This document shows, piece by piece, positions 21,542 to 34,000 of a stretch of 64,000 bases of DNA. Each line of letters opens with the position of its first letter. The first letter of the stretch is position 1. The notes under the pieces are model-generated. The model made no database searches, was not told the origin of the DNA, and saw nothing but the letters and a program-made list of their open reading frames with translations. The stretch comes from Plenodomus lindquistii. Taxonomy: Eukaryota; Ascomycota; Dothideomycetes; Pleosporales; Leptosphaeriaceae. The DNA lies in NCBI GenBank assembly GCA_025504975.1, contig JANUWI010000006.1, forward strand, positions 1,550,001-1,614,000. The letters are read 5' to 3'. A program made the position numbers and the translations under genes.

Positions 21542-23450
21542 AGACGATGTGGCAATTCAAGACCATATAGTTCTCAAGTCACACTTTAGAGACGGGAGGA
21601 CAGCGCGGTTCGTGTTCTTGCACCACACGTTAGACGTCGCTCATGAAGCGTGTTGAGTAACCATTCGTTTCCCGATTTTGAGAAAAACAAGGAGAGTGAA
21701 TCCTGCATTGTGTGCTGAATCGAAGTACGAGCGGCCGAGGAACACTCACGCCATCCACTCCTTGGTGTGTTGTTTTTTTGAAAACAAAGCAGGACATTCG
21801 TCTGTCCAATTGCATTTTCGATATACCGTCTTTCGTACCAGGAACGATGGGTAAGTGTGGTTGAGACTGGGGGGGGGGGGGGTTTTATACAAAGATTGTA
21901 TTATGGGGTCCCAGTCTCAGAATCATTCGTCACGCAGACTGGGGATTTGACGCCTTAGGTTTGGACGACGGATGACAGATGGTAGGAGGAACAGCAAAGG
22001 CGGGCATCAGACCGTTCACTGCTCTTTTGGAGATATAGACTAGTTCGAAAGACCTCGTCCACATGCGGTTTTCTCGTTTTTGTTTCGAGAAACGCAAAGG
22101 GCACTCCACATTTCGATCTCCAGGTTTACTTTGGAGAAGGAGGTAAAGAAGCCATAGTTCGTTCCAGAATGCATTTTTTTAAATTGCAGACTCTGCCGAT
22201 GGATGAAAGAAGGATGTATTTCATTCCTCAGAAGAGTATTAATACCCGTGTCGTCCAAGCTAAATCATGAACTGGGTTGACTATCACTTTAAGCAATCTG
22301 GCACAAGTGGCGGGAGAAGTCATGGACTCATGGTTTCTAGTCTTCGGTCAAACCATAAGCGGTTTTGCCAGCGTTTTCGACGTGATTGACTCTGCGGAAA
22401 GCGTGGATTGGAGAAGTGGATGATTGTAATAACTCACGCTGGAGTCTCCGAATCGGACATGATGTCTTCTACAGTAAATTTCTCCCAGAGTTTCGCCAGC
22501 CATAACCCGGATACGATGCCTTTTCGATGAAACTTCAAGGAAAGGTGAGTAACAAAGAGAAAGGAAGCGACGGCGTGGGGTTTAGATACCCGTAGACGTC
22601 TCTCAGCTCCTCTAGCGCTTAAGCCTGCCCTGGAACATGCCATTTTCTGCCTGGACTTCGTCTCTTATTCCCTCCGAAAAGTCATGGCTGATTTTGTGTC
22701 CCGTTTCGAAGTAAGTCACTGCACTCTGCAAGACAGGACGGACGCACCATCGCATATTGGACACGCACTTTATATACGATCTTGAGAATTCTCGCGGAAA
22801 TGCCAGAAACAGCCCAAAAGATCATAAGATTTGCTTCAATAAGTTTCAAACAGCGCGACATATGCGAACGGTCTGATGTTTTCGACTCCTCAGCAACGAA
22901 GGTGAGAGTTTGGGAGAACAGGAGACATGCAGCGCGTGAAACGACGCTTATAGCTAGCTGATGGTGCGCCAGAAAGACAATCTTTGCTACCCATGGATGT
23001 ATTCGACTTGAGAGGTAGCAGTCGTTGGTTTGTCGTACGGGGATTTCAGTATTCGAAACAGAGGAGACAGACACGACTCATGCGATCTGGACAAGATTCT
23101 TTTGAACGCCACAACATCAATTCGGTGACAGGATTTTTGAGTAATCAGGACGGCGACAAGACAAAACACATGGAGCTGGAATTTGAACTCTTTAGCAAGC
23201 CGCGCGCTTCATGAGGTTGTCCAGTAACGTTTTTCGAAAACGATCCCAATCTGATCAAGGCAAGAGGACCACACCTCCACGGAACAGAGGATTCTTATAC
23301 CCTCACACCACGCCAGTATACACGCTTGAAAGAGGTTCAGGATCTTGACAATCTGTCATGAAAATGCGTAATGAAGGTTTTGCGCTTTTCCAGAAGACAT
23401 CATATCTTCACGTTGGTTTCCAACAAGCCGTAGCATTTATTGACATCAAC
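21542..23450 (+). other. Gene-free block with spaced TATA-like elements
   Basis: No convincing gene. Same-strand TATA-like elements occur near 21884 (TTTATAC), 22241 (AATACCC), 22583 (AGATACCC), 22769 (TTTATATAC) and 23294 (CTTATACC). Several follow purine-rich or G-rich stretches. A run of 14 G lies at 21869-21882. The block could be a degenerated repeat array, a cluster of short non-coding transcription units or simply AT/GC-biased spacer DNA. Confidence 0.4.
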
Positions 23451-23725
23451 TTCGGTCCATAGAGTTATGGTGTGCGATTTTGAGCCGCAAGAAGGTACAT
23501 CAACGTTCAAGCGCGCATTTTGGGCACCAAGCATGTAGGTGGTGTCAGAGGTATTGCATCCTCAAAGCCATGTGATGTAGTAACAGCGACTTTGGTCCAT
23601 CAGTTCATGCCGTGTTTCTTTGAGCAGCAAGACAGCATATTGTCGTCGAGGGATACATTTTCGGTACCAAGCATGCTGTCTGAGGAATGTGCATTCTCAA
23701 ACGTTCCCGACCAACATGCGTGATC
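23451..23725. repeat. Two-copy ~140-bp tandem repeat
   Basis: A unit beginning TTYGGTCCAT starts at 23451 and 23591. Shared blocks include TTTGAGC.GCAAGA, ACATTTT.GG.ACCAAGCATG and TTGCAT.CTCAAA. No frame is maintained through both copies, so this is a non-coding or decayed duplication. Confidence 0.75.
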
Positions 23726-23856
23726 CGAACCATCTTTTGCGGCGCAGACAGCGAGAACATGACTGCAATATCTAACTCTTTTGGAAAGACGGCTCTCATG
23801 GCACTGTCGCGATAGAACTTTTCAAACAGCAGGCCAACTGATTGGGTGATGAAGAA

Positions 23857-23859
<3 letters not shown>

Positions 23860-23887
<28 letters not shown>
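23860..23887. repeat. (GA)n microsatellite upstream of a TATA-like element
   Basis: About 14 GA units, followed at 23901 by TTTATAC. The purine tract plus TATA order repeats that of the other modules in this block. Confidence 0.9.
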
Positions 23888-24523
23888 CAGAGAAAGGGTA
23901 TTTATACACGCATCCTAGTCGCTGGACACGTGAACCTATCGCGATCGATTTCTGGCAAAGCCGGCGCACATAGATATCAGAACATGCACATTTCGTTTCG
24001 AAAACAAACGTTACATAATCATCACTTCTTGACTTGTTCAACGGAACAGCAAAAGGGCCCATGATATGTGAATGGCGAAATTTCGTCTCACCACCGGTCA
24101 TCCTGCTTGCTCATGTTGCGCCATGTTGAGCTTTTCGAGAAACAAAGCACATGTCAAGTTTGTGGGGATTTTTGCTTGGTCTTGAGAGCGAAGAGTGGAG
24201 GTGGAGAGTGTAGGAACGAGTGCCTGCGGGAAGGCCACTTTATATGCGTAGGCGCTCTGCGGCCTCGTTGGAGTAGGCTTTGGTAGTGTGACGGTGGCAG
24301 ATACCATATGTATCGACGAGACGGGGTCATCATGAACTCATTTCAAGAAGCACTGAGTTGGATGTCATGTGTATATCCTGGTCAAGCGCTGGTGAGGGGA
24401 CGATCGATGGCTTGAGTAAAGTCCATGCCCCACGGCCTGGACAACTCAGCCTGAGATACTAGCGTCCACATCTATTTGATTTCACGTCATCTCTACGTAC
24501 TATCCGACCCATATGGGGTGTGT

Positions 24524-25894
24524 CTATCGCACAGGTAAAACCTTTTCCTCGCCAACCTCAGGGACATCAACCACAGGAACGGTCGTCGGACTCGCAACTG
24601 GAGTCAACCACGGCGCCTCCGTCTCCTGTGCGACAGTATTACTCTTTGACCTCTTATTAACAAATCCAGCATCTGGGCTTGACCATGCATATCCAAAGCT
24701 GTCAGCGAGCACTTCTTGCACGCCCTCTGCCAGGATCTGAACGGCCTTTCTGCGGTTCCTCGACCACTCCCATGCCCTGGGCCACCGTCCAGCTTGTACC
24801 GCTGTCTCCTTACCGCCCTCCAAGCCATCAAGAATCGACCGCCAGACTAACATCGTCTTCTCGAGCTCAGAAGCGCACGACACACCAATCACGCTAACAC
24901 CGAGTTTTGTTCCGCCAACATCGTCGTTTGACTCGTGTTTCCATGCGACACCTGAAGCAGGATCGCCTTTCGAACCGCAAAATGCGCCGACTGTGAGCCA
25001 CGTTTCGAGCGCAAAGCGCATAGCAATGACTTCGATGCGCTCGCCGTAAGCGTCGCAAAAGTCGCTGGCGTTGCGAACGGCTTCGCGTACGGCCGATGGC
25101 GCGGGGTGCCAGTCGCCAAGCGCACCGACGGGGACGCCTCCTCGTCGCAGTAAACCCATGCCCAGGATCGAAGCATTGGGCACGACGTCGACGCCTGCGT
25201 CTCGGAAGCGCTGAATACCGCGGGGTCCAGCGAGGGTCTGATTCTGTAGTGTGAAGTTGGCGTACGACTGGACCGCGTCCAGAGGCTCGCCTGTCTCGCG
25301 GAGGATCATCTCAGCCATATCGCCAAGCACATCTAACGGATATCCTGAGATGCCAACATAGCGGATTGTGCCATCTTGGTCGCGAATTCTGCGCAGCTCT
25401 TTGACTGCTTCCAAGACTTCTGCTGCGCTGACAAACTCGACGTCGTGGCAGTAGACCAGATCCAGGTACTCTGTATGCAGCTTTTCCAAGCTGTTTGCAA
25501 TACTTGTTCGTACCCATTCCTTGCTGTAATCGAACTCTGCGCTCGCTATCCGCCCGACTTTGGTCAGGATCATGTACGAATTGCGTGGAAATGTCTCGCT
25601 GACAAAGGGCGTCGCAAGCGCATTGCCAAGGAGTTGTTCCGAGGGACCATAATATGGCGATGTGTCGAAGGCGCGAATGCCATGTGCAAGGGCTGAAGTG
25701 ACTAGGCCAGTTGTATCGAGCGCGAAGGGATCACTGTTGTACTGGACGTTGAAGGTCGCAGTGCCAAAGATGAGAGGTGGGAGGATCGAAGAGAGCTGGG
25801 TGCGCCGCCCGTTGGCGAAGGTATACGGAATGGGCCGTTGCCGCGTAGGGAAGGTGTGCGTGCTAGTGGGGTGTTCGACAGGTGTTGTCGCCAT
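24524..25894 (-). CDS. Aldo/keto reductase, D-arabinose 1-dehydrogenase (ARA2) type
   Basis: Single-exon gene for 456 residues. The aldo/keto reductase tetrad is visible: Asp and Tyr in FDTSPYYG, Lys in LTKVGR and His in YCHDVE. The N-terminal GTATFN block and the later GISGYP and VSVIGVS blocks fit the ARA2-like, NAD-dependent D-arabinose dehydrogenase group, which makes D-arabinono-1,4-lactone for erythroascorbate synthesis. Relatives in plants act on L-galactose. The substrate cannot be decided here. The protein is longer than most family members owing to a roughly 60-residue low-complexity C-terminal tail. It is followed on the same strand, upstream, by a Zn2Cys6 regulator, but no operon-like link is implied. 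Confidence 0.88.
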   Translation of the reverse strand: MATTPVEHPTSTHTFPTRQRPIPYTFANGRRTQLSSILPPLIFGTATFNVQYNSDPFALDTTGLVTSALAHGIRAFDTSPYYGPSEQLLGNALATPFVSETFPRNSYMILTKVGRIASAEFDYSKEWVRTSIANSLEKLHTEYLDLVYCHDVEFVSAAEVLEAVKELRRIRDQDGTIRYVGISGYPLDVLGDMAEMILRETGEPLDAVQSYANFTLQNQTLAGPRGIQRFRDAGVDVVPNASILGMGLLRRGGVPVGALGDWHPAPSAVREAVRNASDFCDAYGERIEVIAMRFALETWLTVGAFCGSKGDPASGVAWKHESNDDVGGTKLGVSVIGVSCASELEKTMLVWRSILDGLEGGKETAVQAGRWPRAWEWSRNRRKAVQILAEGVQEVLADSFGYAWSSPDAGFVNKRSKSNTVAQETEAPWLTPVASPTTVPVVDVPEVGEEKVLPVR

Positions 25895-26641
25895 GTCTCG
25901 AGCTTCCTCTCACTGCCGTGGTATGGCAGAGATGTCCAGGATCCTGTCTTTTGGGTTGCGACAATTTTGGGGGTGCTGATGGCGGGGTCGCAATGGAGGT
26001 AATATGGCACCAGTACGTACGGGAGCGGAACAAAGTAGTCGGTCAGCAGCCAAAAGCGGCCTCAACACGAAAAGCAGGTGGAAGCCATGATGAAAAGGAG
26101 CACCGACTCGAGGTCCTAAAGCGTTGAATCTACGCCTCATCACGCACCGGGCCCGCAGTGGGTTGGCTCCGTCGGCGATGGCAGGCACACATGAGCTAGC
26201 GAAGGATTGGGACTGTTGTGCCAGGGTCCAGAGATGACGCCATTTGCGTCTCGACGCGGTTGGCAGCCGTGGTGACTCTGATTCGTCAAAAGAACAAGAT
26301 GGGTTTGATGGTGGCAGCATGGACTGCGATGAAAGGGTCCGCTGCTTTGCGGCCCTGCAGGTCGGTGGAATGCACGGCCGATCTCGCTTACACACACACA
26401 GCACGAGTAGCTGCTGCGAATGACCGGGGTGCGCCTCTCCCCCCACGCCCCGCTGCTCTCGAATCTAGATACACTGGGTGTGCAAGTGCAACTTCCCATT
26501 TCACTCCTAGCAGGGTGTGCTTGCTGTACTGGTGGCATATAGAATCTGTACCATCTACGTTACAACGGATTCCATCCATGTTTTCCTTTGTAAAATCGTA
26601 CACAAGTCCGCGCTCAACTGCAATACTGGTATCGTGATCAA
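25895..26641. promoter_or_regulatory. Upstream region of the ARA2-like gene and 3' end of the Zn2Cys6 gene
   Basis: No gene is recognised in these 747 bases. Part must hold the promoter of the minus-strand aldo/keto reductase and the terminator of the regulator. A short CA tract lies near 26393-26402. Confidence 0.4.
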
Positions 26642-28913
26642 TCAAGTCAATGGCGAGGTCCCATTCAAGCTGCCGTCAGGCTTCGATTGCAGCACAGGGT
26701 CGTGGTAGTCAATCAATCTCCATGAAAACTGCCTTGGAAACGTTTGCTGGAATCTTGAATAAAGGCACGCGCAGAAATCGCGCATTTGCGCAAGCTCCGT
26801 GTTGCCGCTGTTGTTCACCATTGTCCCAAGATCGTCCACAAAGTTATCGTATATCTGAGCGTCGAGTGGTGTCGGCCCCTGCTCGTCTGGGTTGTTGATG
26901 TGATGGGCGAGAACAGTGACGAACGCTGCGATCATAATGGTGTGAGAGTGCCAGTAAAGTCCAACGTCGCCACGGGGTGCGATGGGCAATAAACCTAATA
27001 ACCGATGTGCCGCTGCGTAACTCTTGTGCTTTTTCATGGTCGACGTTGCCTTTAGCCCCTCAATCTCAAAAGGATTGGCTCGCGTTTCCCTCTCGTATGC
27101 AACAAAAGCGTTCAGCCGGTACACGGTAGCAAAGTAGGCTGCTTCGAGATTGACAACGTGACAGATGTCTGACCTGTAGAGCAGCTGAAACATGCGCTCT
27201 GCATCAAGCTGAAAGATTTCGTGGTTGTGAAACTCCTCGAGCCGCGCAAGGACGATTGTAGAAGCAATCTCAACATCCGTCGTCGTCATGTTCTGTAATC
27301 TCAACGCGAGTACCTGATCATTAGCCTCCGCTTGAAGAATGGCCAATTTCACCCGAAGACGAAATATGTTGACTTTCCAATGGCCGTCTACCGCTTTCAC
27401 CTCTCCCAAATGTTGGAAAAGATCGCCCAGGGATTCAATAGAGCAGCTCGCAACGTCTCCGTGCCGGTACGTCGTAGGCAAGTTGGTTACGATACTGTTC
27501 ATTGTGTCGGCGATGAATGCCAACCAAAAGACACGCCGTTGGTGCTGAGTAGTGTTTGGATAGTCTGACGAAGGGGTTTCGGCCACGTCAGGTTCATAGG
27601 TCAGACCCTGTATTACGCGCAGGGCCGTCGCAACAAAGTGGCTCTCCTTCCTAGATCAAATCTGTTAATTTGGGGTTCTGGACGAGCTCCCTTCGACGCA
27701 TACTGACATGTTGTATCTGCAAGAAAGGTGTGTAATAAGTGCCGCTACACCGAGCAAACACTGTACCACCCCAAGAGATGGCGGTGCGAACAGGAGCGGA
27801 GTCAGCGCTGTGTAGATCTTGGCCAGGTAGTACTTCGCCATTGCGTTGTCCTCTATCGTTCCTGTACCGCTCATTGCCCGTAATCTATGGGTCAAACAAA
27901 GGTAAGCATCTGATGATGGATCTCATTGAGGCTCACTTACGCGTGGGCCATGCCGAAGACGATGTACGCGCTTGTCCAGGCCACAACTTTATCTTCACAC
28001 GTAGCTGCGTAACAAGTTCGAATGTGGTTCACAAGGTCGTCGGGTTGGTATAGAGGTATTGCAGCATTGAAATCATTCAGAAATTCGGCTAGGAGAGACG
28101 TCGCAAGCTCAGGTGTGGGGAGGTACCACTCGCATGGGGCAGGTGAAGGTAATGGAGGAGGCGTGCCAGTGATAAGAGGCTTTATGTTGGCGACACCACA
28201 ATCCACGCTTTGTAGATGTGCGGCGTCAGCTTGAAAGTAAGGAGAGGCTTGCAACTGTTGTGAAGGTGCTGTAGTAGATGACGCGGAGAAAGCCCCGTCT
28301 TGGTCTATCTCTTGAAACTGCAGGGACTCCAAAAATCTGGGGGGTATCAAACTGGTCATCTCTGCAAGGGAAACGTCGTCGTCTGGATCAAACCCCGGAC
28401 TCGCCGGATGAGGCATATTTGACACTTCTTGGCGGAGGTTTCTAACCAATGTCGAGGGAGAGACTGAAGGCCGTATGAATTGCTGTAGAGGCTGCTGATC
28501 AATTTGAGGCTGTTCAGCGCAATGCTTTTGTAGAAGAGATTCTAGCTGCTTGATGCGGTTCTCATATTCTGCGATACGATTGCTGCAAAACAATCAGCTG
28601 TGCTCATTGATAACAGAAGTCGGGTCTTAATCTCACGCTTTTTGTGGCTTGGATCTTGGTTTTCGGACATGTGTTGTTGTGCACGTCTCGTTCAGGTTCA
28701 CACAAGGTGTGCACCCTGTTCTGCCAGAGGTCCAAACACATCGTCGTTTCCTCTTACGACACAGATCGCATGCCTGTTGAACATTAGTAGCTGATTGTGA
28801 AGTTGACGCGTTCGCTGTGAGCCGGTGTGGCTGCTGGGGATTGCGGTCTGGATCATGCCACTCACTTTCACCGTCGAAGCAGAGCCACGCTTCTCTACAC
28901 CCGCACTTGACAT
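26642..28913 (-). CDS. Zn2Cys6 transcription factor with fungal-specific regulatory domain
   Basis: Predicted 670-residue protein from five exons: 28913-28866, 28773-28637, 28582-27941, 27884-27704 and 27646-26642. The binuclear zinc cluster ACDLCRKRKRRC followed by CTPCVNLNETC has the standard C-x2-C-x6-C-x8-C-x2-C-x6-C spacing. It is followed by a basic linker and a short coiled coil (RIAEYENRIKQLESLLQKH) for dimerisation. The middle region contains the fungal-specific transcription-factor fold, with YNMS and HFVATALRVIQGL joined across the last intron. The final intron could end at any of three nearby AG sites, and the one chosen keeps the frame. The regulated pathway cannot be read from the sequence. 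Confidence 0.9.
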
Positions 28914-29518
28914 GACCGCTGCCGTCGTCCCAGTTTCGTTAGATCAAACAATACGAATAGCACTTGCTGAGCAAGTACCCAAAGTGGTATGTAGTTTGTG
29001 TTACTCGAAGAAGCCGCTGGGCTGCCAAGACAGCGCTAGTGTCACGTTAAGTTAACCAGATGACTAATAGAAGCTTTGGACAACGCGGCGTCGTCTTGCA
29101 GGCGAGACCTGGTCATGCATGACCTTCGCATCACTCTGGAATGGAGATCTAACAATATCAGTGTAATTGCCAAAACTTGTTTGAGTCTCCGGGTGCGGTG
29201 GTCTGTCGTCTGGGCGAATGCGAGATAGAAAGGCCCGAAAGATAGGCCTTCTCTGCGGCTCATTGATTCATCGAAGAATCCACATGAACGAGGATACTAG
29301 GGTCTCCTGCGTATATTCAATATCGATGTCGGCGCTTGATCGTGTTGACCAGCTCGAATCGCCCAGGTGGGGGCTGGTACGTGCTTGATTCGCTACCTGT
29401 TTAGTTGTATTACTGAACAAGAGTATAGACAAACTTGCACATCGTCAAGTTGGCGCTCGATGCGACCCGCTGTGCTCCCAGCTAAGGCAAACGTCTAGGG
29501 GCTCCAGACAAGCCGGTT
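28914..29518. promoter_or_regulatory. Upstream region of the Zn2Cys6 regulator
   Basis: No gene is recognised in these 605 bases. They lie between two minus-strand genes and should include the regulator's promoter and the terminator of the F-box-like gene's right neighbour. No distinct motif was found. Confidence 0.35.
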
Positions 29519-31024
29519 TTAGATCATGGAACAAGTGGCCAATGTATAAGTCGCCTCGTTTTGATCTCCTTCAATCCTATGCCAAACATGGCTCGGTACA
29601 CCATTGGACTTGTATGCCCGTTGCTTCGAGCTTCTTCTTCCAGTAAATCGTACCATACTCTCTCGTATTCCGAGATATGGTGCTAGGTCTTGCTTCCTGT
29701 CATTCCTAAAGTTAGCTGGGAAACACTGCGGACTGTCAAATCCCGCAGCGAAGTCTGGGCCCAGAGCGTCACGGGGTGATGCAGTGTGGAACAAACGTAC
29801 CGACAAAGTAGTCAAGTCTATCAACGACCCCATTCCGCTGTCCTTACGTTCTGACGCGAAATCTGGTTGCTCGTTCCACTCTGAACCGTGTGAGAGAATG
29901 AGTCTGCGAAAACCTCGAAGGTCTCCTTCGCATCTCTTTGTCCAAAGGTGACGCATTATTTCCACGGCTTCTGTAGCATCTTCTATCTTGATCCGGAGTG
30001 TCTCGATACTCCCCATTAGCTCGTATAGCTCTGATGACCCTGATCCAGATCTAGGCCAGGCAAGGTCCAAAGTCGTGACAGCTTCGTTGCTTACAAGTTG
30101 GTGGAGCGCGGCAAGAATTCCAGGGTACGACTCCTGCGAGTCGTGAATCGAAACCTCTTTCAACGTCTCATGACCTTTTACAGCCGTCAGAATATCGGCT
30201 ACGAGGCTTGATTCTGGTGAGCTTTCATGAAGGTCACCGATTGGGTGGACACCATCCGCGACCGCTGCAATGTCCGTGAAGCTGCCACGACTCGCCTTTG
30301 TCTTGCACGTGAATATGTCATTGGAAAAGCATAATGGCGAGGGTAAGGCTCGATGGGAACTGAATGACAGGGTTTGGAGGCAATGCAAGCGCTTGATGAT
30401 CTTCGCCGTTGCTACCGCGGAAGAAGCTGACACACCATCGAATGTGAAGTGCCTTAACTGGCTGAAGTCGATAAGATAGTCGAGGCTTTGATGTATCATG
30501 TTGCCTTCGACCGTGAGTTCGATCAGCGTTGGATATACTGAGCTCAGCATTTGTAGGACTCTGGCCAGGAACCTGCGGTACAAGAAGGATTGTCGCGTCG
30601 ACAGGACCCGAAGTGTGAATCTTGCAACGTTCGGAAGTTTTCTCAAAGTCGCTCGAAGCTTCTTGAGTTCAATCTCGTAAATTTCTAAGGAGAGGAGTTG
30701 TGGTGGAGACGCATTCATCTCTGGAGCCATGTCTTTCCAGAGAAGTGATCGTAAATCTAGATCCTGTAAGTCGACTGAGATGTTTATAACACGGCAGCGA
30801 TCCTCATGTAAGGTCAAAGCTAGCCAACTGCGCAGACATTCTTGGCTCTCGAAAACTAGTGGCCGATGATACAGGAACTTCTGGGCTTCTGTCTTAACCT
30901 CTCGACATGTTTGGAGCAATGCGAAACTTCGTGAGGGCGCCAGGAGAACTTCTTTGTATATCTGCTCGCGCAGTTCTATCGGTAAAGTAAAGAGATATGT
31001 GGTGTTCCCAAGGGATGCCATCAT
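29519..31024 (-). CDS. F-box/leucine-rich-repeat-like protein
   Basis: Single-exon gene of 501 residues using the ATG at 31024; a second ATG lies at 31021. The N-terminus TYLFTLPIELREQIYKEVL followed by ALLQTCREVKTEAQKFLY is the common fungal F-box-like start. The rest is a series of leucine-rich segments (for example LRHFTFDGV, LQTLSFSSH and VTTLDLAW) compatible with LRR-type substrate binding. Such proteins usually act as adaptors of SCF ubiquitin ligases. The F-box itself is weak, so a role outside ubiquitylation is possible. Substrate is unknown. Confidence 0.7.
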   Translation of the reverse strand: MMASLGNTTYLFTLPIELREQIYKEVLLAPSRSFALLQTCREVKTEAQKFLYHRPLVFESQECLRSWLALTLHEDRCRVINISVDLQDLDLRSLLWKDMAPEMNASPPQLLSLEIYEIELKKLRATLRKLPNVARFTLRVLSTRQSFLYRRFLARVLQMLSSVYPTLIELTVEGNMIHQSLDYLIDFSQLRHFTFDGVSASSAVATAKIIKRLHCLQTLSFSSHRALPSPLCFSNDIFTCKTKASRGSFTDIAAVADGVHPIGDLHESSPESSLVADILTAVKGHETLKEVSIHDSQESYPGILAALHQLVSNEAVTTLDLAWPRSGSGSSELYELMGSIETLRIKIEDATEAVEIMRHLWTKRCEGDLRGFRRLILSHGSEWNEQPDFASERKDSGMGSLIDLTTLSVRLFHTASPRDALGPDFAAGFDSPQCFPANFRNDRKQDLAPYLGIRESMVRFTGRRSSKQRAYKSNGVPSHVWHRIEGDQNEATYTLATCSMI

Positions 31025-34000
31025 GCGTGTATTCCGTTGTGACCAGTGTGACAATCGGGTGTCAGAAATGACCTGGCCCAAAGACGTTGGATGTGTCGGG
31101 CTGGCGAATGCGACCGGTTCTAACGATTTCGATGTGAGCGACTTCTCCGGTTGCTTTCCTTCTTGCTGGCTAGGAATGAGTGTCTTACACGGCTAACTTC
31201 CTCCTGAGAAGAATTGGGCCGACCGAACTAGGCGTAATCCTTGAGAAAATGCAGAACCTTGACGCACGAGCTGCAATGAAGAGCTAGGAGACATTCAGAC
31301 TCCTTGTCGGTCGATGAGGTTGATCTTTAAGACAGTTTCAGAGATGATCGGGTGTAGATATACAAGCTCCCAAGGTCGTCAGTATGCTGAGCCTGTTTTT
31401 TGCAAAGTGTACGCGAGGTGCTGATTCCCCAATTTGATATTCATCATTGCACATGTCGAAGCGACTCGTTTAGCCCAGGCTTGAAGGCAGCGCCCATCGC
31501 AGCACACCTAGGACCGATGGTATTCCAATTAGCCATCTGCATCATCGCTCGTTAACATGCATTCGGTAACAAACTGAGGTGTCACATCTGTATTGGAGAG
31601 TGGAAGCGAGACCTAGCGGCAAGATCGGTAGCGTACCGAGCCAAATAGAGTGGTATAGTAAGAAGAATCACGCTGTGAGGCGGCGTGAAGTCTGCTGGCC
31701 AAGAAAAAAGGAATTTGAGGTGCTACAGCCTCATGTCCACCACGTGGAAGTTGCTTACTTCTGACCAAATCAGGGGTTGGTACCCAATTCGAGCATACCT
31801 CACAGTCCAAATTAGGACGTCAATCGGACCCCGAACTTCGCCGGCACCCTGGATTTCGCGGGACGGTTCCCGGACCATGGCGCTCACTTCATGATCGGAC
31901 CATTTCGTGGGGTTTCAAGTGACACGGCATAGTTGAACGTGTAGAGCCAGTATGTTCATACCGGTCTCTCGCTTAGAAACAAATCGTATGATGAATGGCA
32001 TCATGGCTACCTGCCTGGTTGCGGCGCAATGGTGATTGATTCCAGTGGCACGCAATATTCAAGTTTTCAACACTGTTATGCATCTCCGAGGAGCATCGAC
32101 TGGTCCTCATGCTGGTATTGTTCAAAGTTTAGCGTCACCCATGATAGGCCGCCTACCCTGAAAGACTTTTGAAGAAACTGGAAAAGTTCGGCAGCAAGGG
32201 CACATTAGCCTGTGGGCTAAGACGCACACGAAATATGATCTGGGACTTGGACCCAGCGAACGGCTCCATCTGACAGCGCCTTGATGTATGCCACATTTGG
32301 CATGGGCGGAATATAGCGGCTGGTGTAGGGGTATAGCAGATGGCCGCGCTCTGACGTAGAAGTTCTCAACCAGATCTCGTGGCCTCGCAAGCCATTGGTG
32401 TACTACAACGGCTAAATTGTGAGTTGCTTGCTACGCGCAAGGTGTAATAGGGGAGTTTGGTGTCTCCGGACGCTTGGAGATGGCACATTGACGTCGTGGT
32501 GCATTGCATCACCCAATGTCAGTGATCGGGAGAATTTGTAGAACGGACATATTGATCATACGATTGTGATGGAGCATACATTGTGCATGTTAGCTGTTAC
32601 GGAGCTTTGCAGTCGTTGGGTGAGGCTCGGAGATGGCGCCCTAACCGAGCGCGATGCAGATGCCACTACCGCGGGCGGGTTCCGTGCAGGGAACGGGCCA
32701 GACCTCACCACCATCAGGTCCAGACTCCAAAGCCACCGCGGACCATAATCCATCCTTTCACTGCGAGGTCAAGTGGTGCCATCAACGCCCACTACTACTT
32801 TGGAACGACGTGGCCTCATTCCCACGTGTTAAAGCTCTCATTGCTGCCGCACTTCAGGCTCAAGCTGCATCTCCCTTGGCAGCCACCCGACTCCTGCTAT
32901 GTAGTCCACCAGAGATGCAACGGGCCGCGCTGTACGATCAATCATTTACTAACGTTCCAAACAGTCGATATCCCGATATTCGATCCCTCTGCAATACTCT
33001 GAGTCAACGAGAGGCGAAGTTGGGGACTCATCGGTCAGATTCTCACGGTATCAGATCCGATTGTAATGCCTACTGCCTGCACGTTTGGCATGGCCGAGCG
33101 TCGGTCTGCGTACAGGTCGTTTGAATGCCAAATTTCAAATGAACGACATTCAGTTTCACCAAAGCAAGATGGCTACCTGAACTTATACCGCATCGTACTA
33201 TACCATCATTCGATGTCTCGGATGCATGAAACCGGCTTACAATATGGAGCAACACAGGGCGTTCTCCCTGTGCGGTTCTGTTGTCGCTTGATCTGCCTTG
33301 TTTCGTGTTGACGGGGCTGGAGTAATCGAAATAGATCCTTGACCCCGATTTGGAATGTGCTGCAACACCCTCCACGCTGTGGCTTCCACATGGTAAGCAG
33401 TCGCAATACAGTCCGGAGTGCAACGTCACACAGACAAGAGAAGGCTTTGCCATGGGGCGATTCGACCCGACGTGCGACCTCGAATCGACATCTTCACTGG
33501 ATAACGATGGGATTCACTTCAGGCAAGGGAGACGCAGGTCATTCGTTCGTATGTTCTGCCTACGCAGAATCCCATGTCCTGCAACGAGTGCGTCGCAACA
33601 AGCTCCGGACGTTTTCGTCAAGGCGTCATACTACAGACGGTTACTTCTTTCACCCGAGGTGTGGTAAGAACCGACCGAGGCTGGGGCCTTTGCGCCCGTT
33701 GAACGCATTGGCGATCATCAAATCAAATCTTCTCGTCACACAGGCCCAAGCCCGGAGCACGCTTCTGCGTGGCGATCAGGGCAGCACCGCGTGAGATACG
33801 CTAGTTCGTACAAGGCAACACGCAAGTCCCACGCCTCAAGCGTAATACGCCGCGCTTCCAGAGTGTTGCACTGCGGTAGTCGCGCGGCAGTCAGATGTTG
33901 GCATACCGATATTCACGGGCTTCTCTTCGCATCCCATATCTAGAGGGATGGTACGACGCCGAAGCGACCCCACACCTTCTGGACATGACGGCATGTTAGC

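Noticed and set aside
33339..33794. 151-codon open frame in the 31-35 kb gap as a gene
   Set aside because: Overlapping open frames of similar length exist in other frames, and no domain is recognised.
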